This document shows positions 5,645 to 8,822 of a stretch of DNA of 8,822 nucleotides, piece after piece. The DNA lies in the NCBI GenBank assembly GCA_025800435.1, contig JAOXRV010000612.1, positions 1-8,822 of the forward strand. The letters run 5' to 3'. The position numbers and the translations under genes are program-made. This DNA comes from Cellvibrionaceae bacterium. Lineage in GTDB: Bacteria; Pseudomonadota; Gammaproteobacteria; Pseudomonadales; Cellvibrionaceae. Every line of letters starts with the position of its first letter. Position 1 is the first letter of the stretch. Under the pieces are notes generated by a model. It saw only the letters and a list, made by a program, of their open reading frames with translations. It did not search any database and was not told the origin of the DNA.

Positions 5645-6823
5645 GTTAAGTAATTTTGCATAAAGCTCTTGATAGCGCTGCACATTTTTTTGCCAGGATC
5701 GCTCCGCCACTACATAGTCATAGGCCTGTGCCACTAACGGCAGGCAGGCGTCCATATGCAGGCGCATTTGCGCCAGCGTTTGGGCCAGGGCCTGGGGGTC
5801 GTTTGGGCTCACCACCACGCCCGTTACGCCATGCTCGACCAGTTCGGTCATGCCTCCCACATCGCTGACCAGTACCAGCGTTTTCATGGCCATAGCCTCC
5901 AGCGGTTTTAGCGGGGTAACACTGTGGGCTACTGGCTCGTCGCGGCGATAATTCACTACCACATCCACATAGGGGTAAAAATCGGGAATCGCTGCCGGCG
6001 GCTGGCGACCAAGAAACTGCACATTGCCAAGCCCCAGTGACTGGGCCAGGGACTCAAGCCTGGGCTTGGCCTTGCCCTCGCCGACTACAGCCAAACTAAA
6101 CTGGGATTGATCGAGTTTCGCCAACGCCTCCAGCACAAAATCGAGCCCCTCTAAATCAATTAGCGAGCCGATATAAGCCAAGCGTAACGGCCCCTGGGAA
6201 TAGCGCGGTTCAATTGCCGCACCACGGGCCAATAACTGGGCCGGCACCGCATTTGGCACCAGGGTAATAAGTTTGGCGGTAGATCGATATTTAAGGTGCA
6301 AGCCGCGGCTAATCACCACCACAGCCGCCGCGCGTTTAATCACCCAAGCCTCGGCCCTGGCCGCCAACCAGCGCAGCACTCGGCCGGCCTTAAAATTAGA
6401 GTTGTTAACCCAATCACTGCGCACCTCGTAGACATGGGGAACCCCCAGTTCGCGGGCTGCGTAGGCACCGGCAATAGCACAGTAAAAGGTGGCGTGCGAG
6501 TGGATGATGGCAGGTTTTTCTTCGGCCGCTACCGCCAGTGCCAGCTCCATAAACGAGAATAGGGAAAACAGTTTCTTAAACCGTAGCCAGATGGATTTAT
6601 CCTTCGCCACCTCCAGCTCTGGGCGGCCACGATAACAGCGGTAATAGTCAATACCATCGATACGCTCTACCCCCTCACTCACATCTAGGCCATTTTGGAA
6701 AGGGCTAGTCAGCACCACCACACCCATGCCCGCACCGAGCTGGGCTTGCAACAGGGCCGCACTGCGGGTGCTGGAGCCCGAAATATTGGGAAAGGACTGG
6801 TACAAAATATGAAACACTTTCAC
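5642..6823 (-). CDS. Glycosyltransferase family 4 (GT-B fold)
   Basis: A 393-aa GT-B retaining glycosyltransferase, probably adding a sugar from a nucleotide donor to the lipid-linked exopolysaccharide repeat on the cytoplasmic side. The N-terminal acceptor domain (about 1-190) starts MKVFHILYQSFPNISGSSTR and has IIHSHATFYCAIAGAYAA (106-123) and VYEVRSDW (131-138). The C-terminal donor domain (about 210-370) has LRLAYIGSL (213-221), VVGEG (246-250), NVQFLGRQP (267-275) and TPLKPLEAMAMK (303-314), then SDVGGMTELVEHG (320-332). Of the GT4 EX7E motif the second Glu (Glu309) is kept and the first position is Ser301. The start is GTG at 6823 with a strong SD GAGGTGG (6833-6827). The N-terminus and the YEVRxxW motif recall the exosortase-associated Daro-type glycosyltransferases, but that subfamily link is tentative. 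Donor and acceptor are unknown. Confidence 0.9.
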   Translation of the reverse strand: MKVFHILYQSFPNISGSSTRSAALLQAQLGAGMGVVVLTSPFQNGLDVSEGVERIDGIDYYRCYRGRPELEVAKDKSIWLRFKKLFSLFSFMELALAVAAEEKPAIIHSHATFYCAIAGAYAARELGVPHVYEVRSDWVNNSNFKAGRVLRWLAARAEAWVIKRAAAVVVISRGLHLKYRSTAKLITLVPNAVPAQLLARGAAIEPRYSQGPLRLAYIGSLIDLEGLDFVLEALAKLDQSQFSLAVVGEGKAKPRLESLAQSLGLGNVQFLGRQPPAAIPDFYPYVDVVVNYRRDEPVAHSVTPLKPLEAMAMKTLVLVSDVGGMTELVEHGVTGVVVSPNDPQALAQTLAQMRLHMDACLPLVAQAYDYVVAERSWQKNVQRYQELYAKLLN

Positions 6824-6977
6824 AGGCCACCTCGGCTACACAAATTAAACGCCAATACGCGCGCCAACCAGGCCCACATAGCGTCCCCAGCGCGGGGCAT
6901 TAAGGCAAGCGCTAATGCGCTCAATGGTGCAGCCGTGCACCTCGACAGTAATAACTCTTCAAACAATCAATATACAA
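6824..6977. other. Structured spacer within the glycan cluster
   Basis: A 154-bp gap between the polymerase stop and the GT4 start. It contains three successive small perfect hairpins: CCCC/GGGG (6885-6897), AGCGC/GCGCT (6908-6921) and GGTGCA/TGCACC around GCCG (6926-6941). An 11-bp tandem repeat overlaps the polymerase end. It could hold a terminator or attenuator, or a second promoter for the two glycosyltransferase genes. I see no coding potential on either strand that I trust. Confidence 0.45.
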
Positions 6978-6993
6978 TCAATAAACAATCAGC
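6961..6993. repeat. Three tandem copies of an 11-bp AT-rich unit at the end of the polymerase gene
   Basis: Units AAACAATCAAT (6961-6971), ATACAATCAAT (6972-6982) and AAACAATCAGC (6983-6993) share the core ACAATCA at an 11-bp step. The array spans the polymerase stop codon (6980-6978). The helical-turn spacing would suit a DNA-binding protein, but the array may also be simple slippage. Confidence 0.6.
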
Positions 6994-8390
6994 TTACTAC
7001 GCCGCTCTAATTGCGCACCGCCGCACCCAAGTGTCCCGCCGACCTGGGCATTAAGCCGGTAGCGCGGCGTCAGCAGCAGGTAAAAAACCACGATAATATA
7101 GGCAAACAAATACTCGGGCTTTAAGAAACCCCGGTGAAACAAATGCAAAAACTGCACAAAGCTCAAGGCGTAAATCACCAACCAGCTGTCACTGCCGCGG
7201 GCATAGCGCTCAAATAGTTTAATAACCAACACCATCGCCAGCAGCACCAGTAAAAAACCAACGCCAAAATCAATATACAAACCACCAATAATGCCCGGGG
7301 TAAGGCCGCCGGCAGCGGCGGTGCCAAACGCCAGGCCCATGGCCTCGCCAGCACCCATTTGACGGCCGGGCAAAATGGTAATTAAATCGGCGTAAAACAA
7401 GGGCACCGAGGCGTAGCTATTGCTCAAGCCCTCACTGACAATGCGATTGGTCAAGCCCAGGGTTTCCCGAAACGCCAAGTGCAGGGGCATCACCAAATAG
7501 CCCCACACACTGTCGCTGTAAAAATATTCGTTAAGCGCCTCGCTGGGGCTTAAGTAACCGCTGTCAGAAAACCAGCGACGCAGGTAATAGATACCGTAAA
7601 TAAACACCAGACTGGCGCCGCCCCCGTAGGCCAACACACGGGGCCGAAAGCGAATCACACTGCCATCGCTACGATAGGCGAAATGGTGGCTTTGCATAAA
7701 TTGAATCAGCATTAGCCCCAACACCACCATCAACACCGTACCGCGACTGCCAATAAACAGCGCTGGTAGCAAGGGGGCAAGCACATAGATAATAAAGTGC
7801 CGCCTATCTTTGGGCTCGCGGCTGGCCCAATACACCAACGGAATATATATTGCAGATTTAATAATGTAACCCACCGCCGTGGTCAGGCCAAAGCGCAGGT
7901 CTTGGTAAACTAAAATATTGCCATAGCGGATATACACAAACGCCAAGGCCAGATACACCACTAGCAAGTGTGCATAAACCACCCGCTTGTTACTGGCCGA
8001 AAAGTTGAGCAAGCCGCTGTAACTGCCATCCAAGGAGCTGCTGTGAGGCAGCGGTAAACTCGACCGCGCGGCTGCGCTAAGGCGCGGCAGTAGCAAATCA
8101 AAACACTTGCAGGCGACAAACATGCACAGTGCCGCCAGCACATACAGGCGGATAGTGGGCAGGTAGATATGGCCACGATAGTCAGATACATCCAACAGCG
8201 CCATGCCCAGGTAAAACAGCAAAAACAGGGCTAGCATACGTTCAAACCACTGGCCCGCAGCATAGGCACAAAGCAAAAAGGCCATCAACGCAACATAGCT
8301 AAGCCCATAGCCCACTTTTATAGCCAACAGCCCCGCAAGCAATGCGGCCATCAACCAGAACACGGTATTTTTTGTGCGTTTTAGTAACAC
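6978..8390 (-). CDS. Wzy-like oligosaccharide repeat-unit polymerase
   Basis: A 470-aa polytopic inner-membrane protein with about ten or more hydrophobic segments. It also has a large mainly polar loop in its second half (about residues 270-340) between membrane helices, as in O-antigen/EPS polymerases that join undecaprenyl-linked repeat units on the periplasmic side. A GSRG motif (214-217, after LAPLLPALFI) is a recurrent mark of this polymerase type, and HRGFLKPEYLF (419-429) lies before the last helix. I chose GTG 8390 because an SD AGAGG lies 6 nt upstream and the gap to the upstream stop is 2 bp. An ATG at 8471 in the same frame would add 27 very basic residues inside the upstream gene (79-bp overlap). 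Polymerases have little sequence conservation, so the assignment rests on topology, GSRG and neighbours. The linkage formed is unknown. Confidence 0.78.
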   Translation of the reverse strand: MLLKRTKNTVFWLMAALLAGLLAIKVGYGLSYVALMAFLLCAYAAGQWFERMLALFLLFYLGMALLDVSDYRGHIYLPTIRLYVLAALCMFVACKCFDLLLPRLSAAARSSLPLPHSSSLDGSYSGLLNFSASNKRVVYAHLLVVYLALAFVYIRYGNILVYQDLRFGLTTAVGYIIKSAIYIPLVYWASREPKDRRHFIIYVLAPLLPALFIGSRGTVLMVVLGLMLIQFMQSHHFAYRSDGSVIRFRPRVLAYGGGASLVFIYGIYYLRRWFSDSGYLSPSEALNEYFYSDSVWGYLVMPLHLAFRETLGLTNRIVSEGLSNSYASVPLFYADLITILPGRQMGAGEAMGLAFGTAAAGGLTPGIIGGLYIDFGVGFLLVLLAMVLVIKLFERYARGSDSWLVIYALSFVQFLHLFHRGFLKPEYLFAYIIVVFYLLLTPRYRLNAQVGGTLGCGGAQLERRSKLIVY

Positions 8391-8392
8391 CC

Positions 8393-8822
8393 TCAGCCTC
8401 TTTTTTCTGTACCCAAGGCAGTATTTGCGGCGCTTAGCTCGGCATAGAAAAACCCATTGCGCAGCAACCAAATTAAACAGGCCGACCAGACGATGCTGAG
8501 CATATCCACCAAACCCGTGCCGTAAGCCCCAAGGCTAACCCCAAGCAAGGCCAGCAGAGTTTTAGCATTGGCGCTAACAATCATTTGCCGAGTGGCGCGG
8601 GCACCAAACACTGCGGAAAAATGCGCATAAACTAAACGCAACACCCCAAGCAACAACAGTGGCGCAATCAAAGCCCAGTTGCCACCCAAGTAGCGCCGCC
8701 CCAACAGCCATTCATCCACCGCCAGGGCTAGGCAGGCAAAACCAAACGCCAGTAGCAGTGAGACAATGACGCTATAGCCTAAACGGCGCCGGAACTGGGG
8801 ATAATCGAACTGCAACTTGTAG
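8393..8822 (-). CDS. Polysaccharide flippase-like membrane protein, C-terminal part (5' end outside window)
   Basis: The frame is open to the right edge (reading YKLQFDYPQF from the first full codons), so about 142 C-terminal residues of a larger protein are seen. There are about four hydrophobic segments, roughly at GYSVIVSLLLAFGFACLALA, LIAPLLLLGVLRLVYA, TLLALLGVSLGAYGTGLV and LSIVWSACLIWLL. Helices separated by short basic loops, with the GAYGTGLVDMLS turn recalling the GxxGAAxAxxxS motif near the C-terminus of Wzx/MOP-family flippases, suggest a transporter of lipid-linked repeat units. Position directly before a Wzy-like gene, with a 2-bp gap, fits. The TTG at 8815 is not a real start. 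Without the N-terminal two thirds, another polytopic EPS protein remains possible. Confidence 0.55.
   Translation of the reverse strand, partial: YKLQFDYPQFRRRLGYSVIVSLLLAFGFACLALAVDEWLLGRRYLGGNWALIAPLLLLGVLRLVYAHFSAVFGARATRQMIVSANAKTLLALLGVSLGAYGTGLVDMLSIVWSACLIWLLRNGFFYAELSAANTALGTEKRG

Noticed and set aside
6695..7054. 119-aa plus-strand ORF across the GT4/polymerase spacer
   Set aside because: It overlaps two well-supported minus-strand genes and has a low-complexity His/Asn/Arg composition; no family resemblance.

Overview
The window looks like chromosomal DNA from a marine-type gammaproteobacterium, most plausibly of the Cellvibrionales or a relative. This is an inference from the Pgi C-terminus, the diheme peroxidase, the UPF0149 protein and the moderately GC-rich codon use; the sequence alone does not fix the species. 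Coding density is high, and both window edges cut through genes.

Left part (1-1878, + strand): the 3' part of pgi (glucose-6-phosphate isomerase), followed 16 bp later by an intact gene with the fold and C-terminus of UDP-glucose 6-dehydrogenase. This second protein has lost the catalytic cysteine, most of the NAD-binding glycine loop and several substrate-loop residues, so it looks like a pseudoenzyme or a strongly re-purposed paralogue.

Middle (1885-2871): a compact mobile or REP-type element. It has one HUH/Y1 transposase gene (- strand) with an extra C-terminal helix-turn-helix. It is bounded by inverted arrays of the 20-nt unit GGGGTCAGGCCTTTGGCTTT, three copies on the left and two on the right, including a 43-bp perfect inverted repeat. 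The element fills almost exactly the gap between the stop codons of two convergent genes, and the transposase's own C-terminus is encoded by the repeats. A 12-bp perfect hairpin lies directly before its ribosome binding site.

Right of the element: a periplasmic diheme cytochrome c peroxidase (- strand), a roughly 350-bp divergent intergenic region, and a UPF0149/YecA-like protein (+ strand).

Right part (4886-8822, - strand): an exopolysaccharide or surface-glycan cluster read right to left. It runs from a flippase-like membrane protein (partial, cut by the window edge) to a Wzy-like polymerase, a GT4 glycosyltransferase and a WecG/TagA/CpsF glycosyltransferase. The first two genes and the last two genes are tightly coupled (2 bp apart, and an SD overlapping the upstream stop). 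A 154-bp spacer carrying small hairpins and an 11-bp tandem repeat splits the cluster. Together these genes would assemble lipid-linked repeat units, flip them across the inner membrane and polymerise them.
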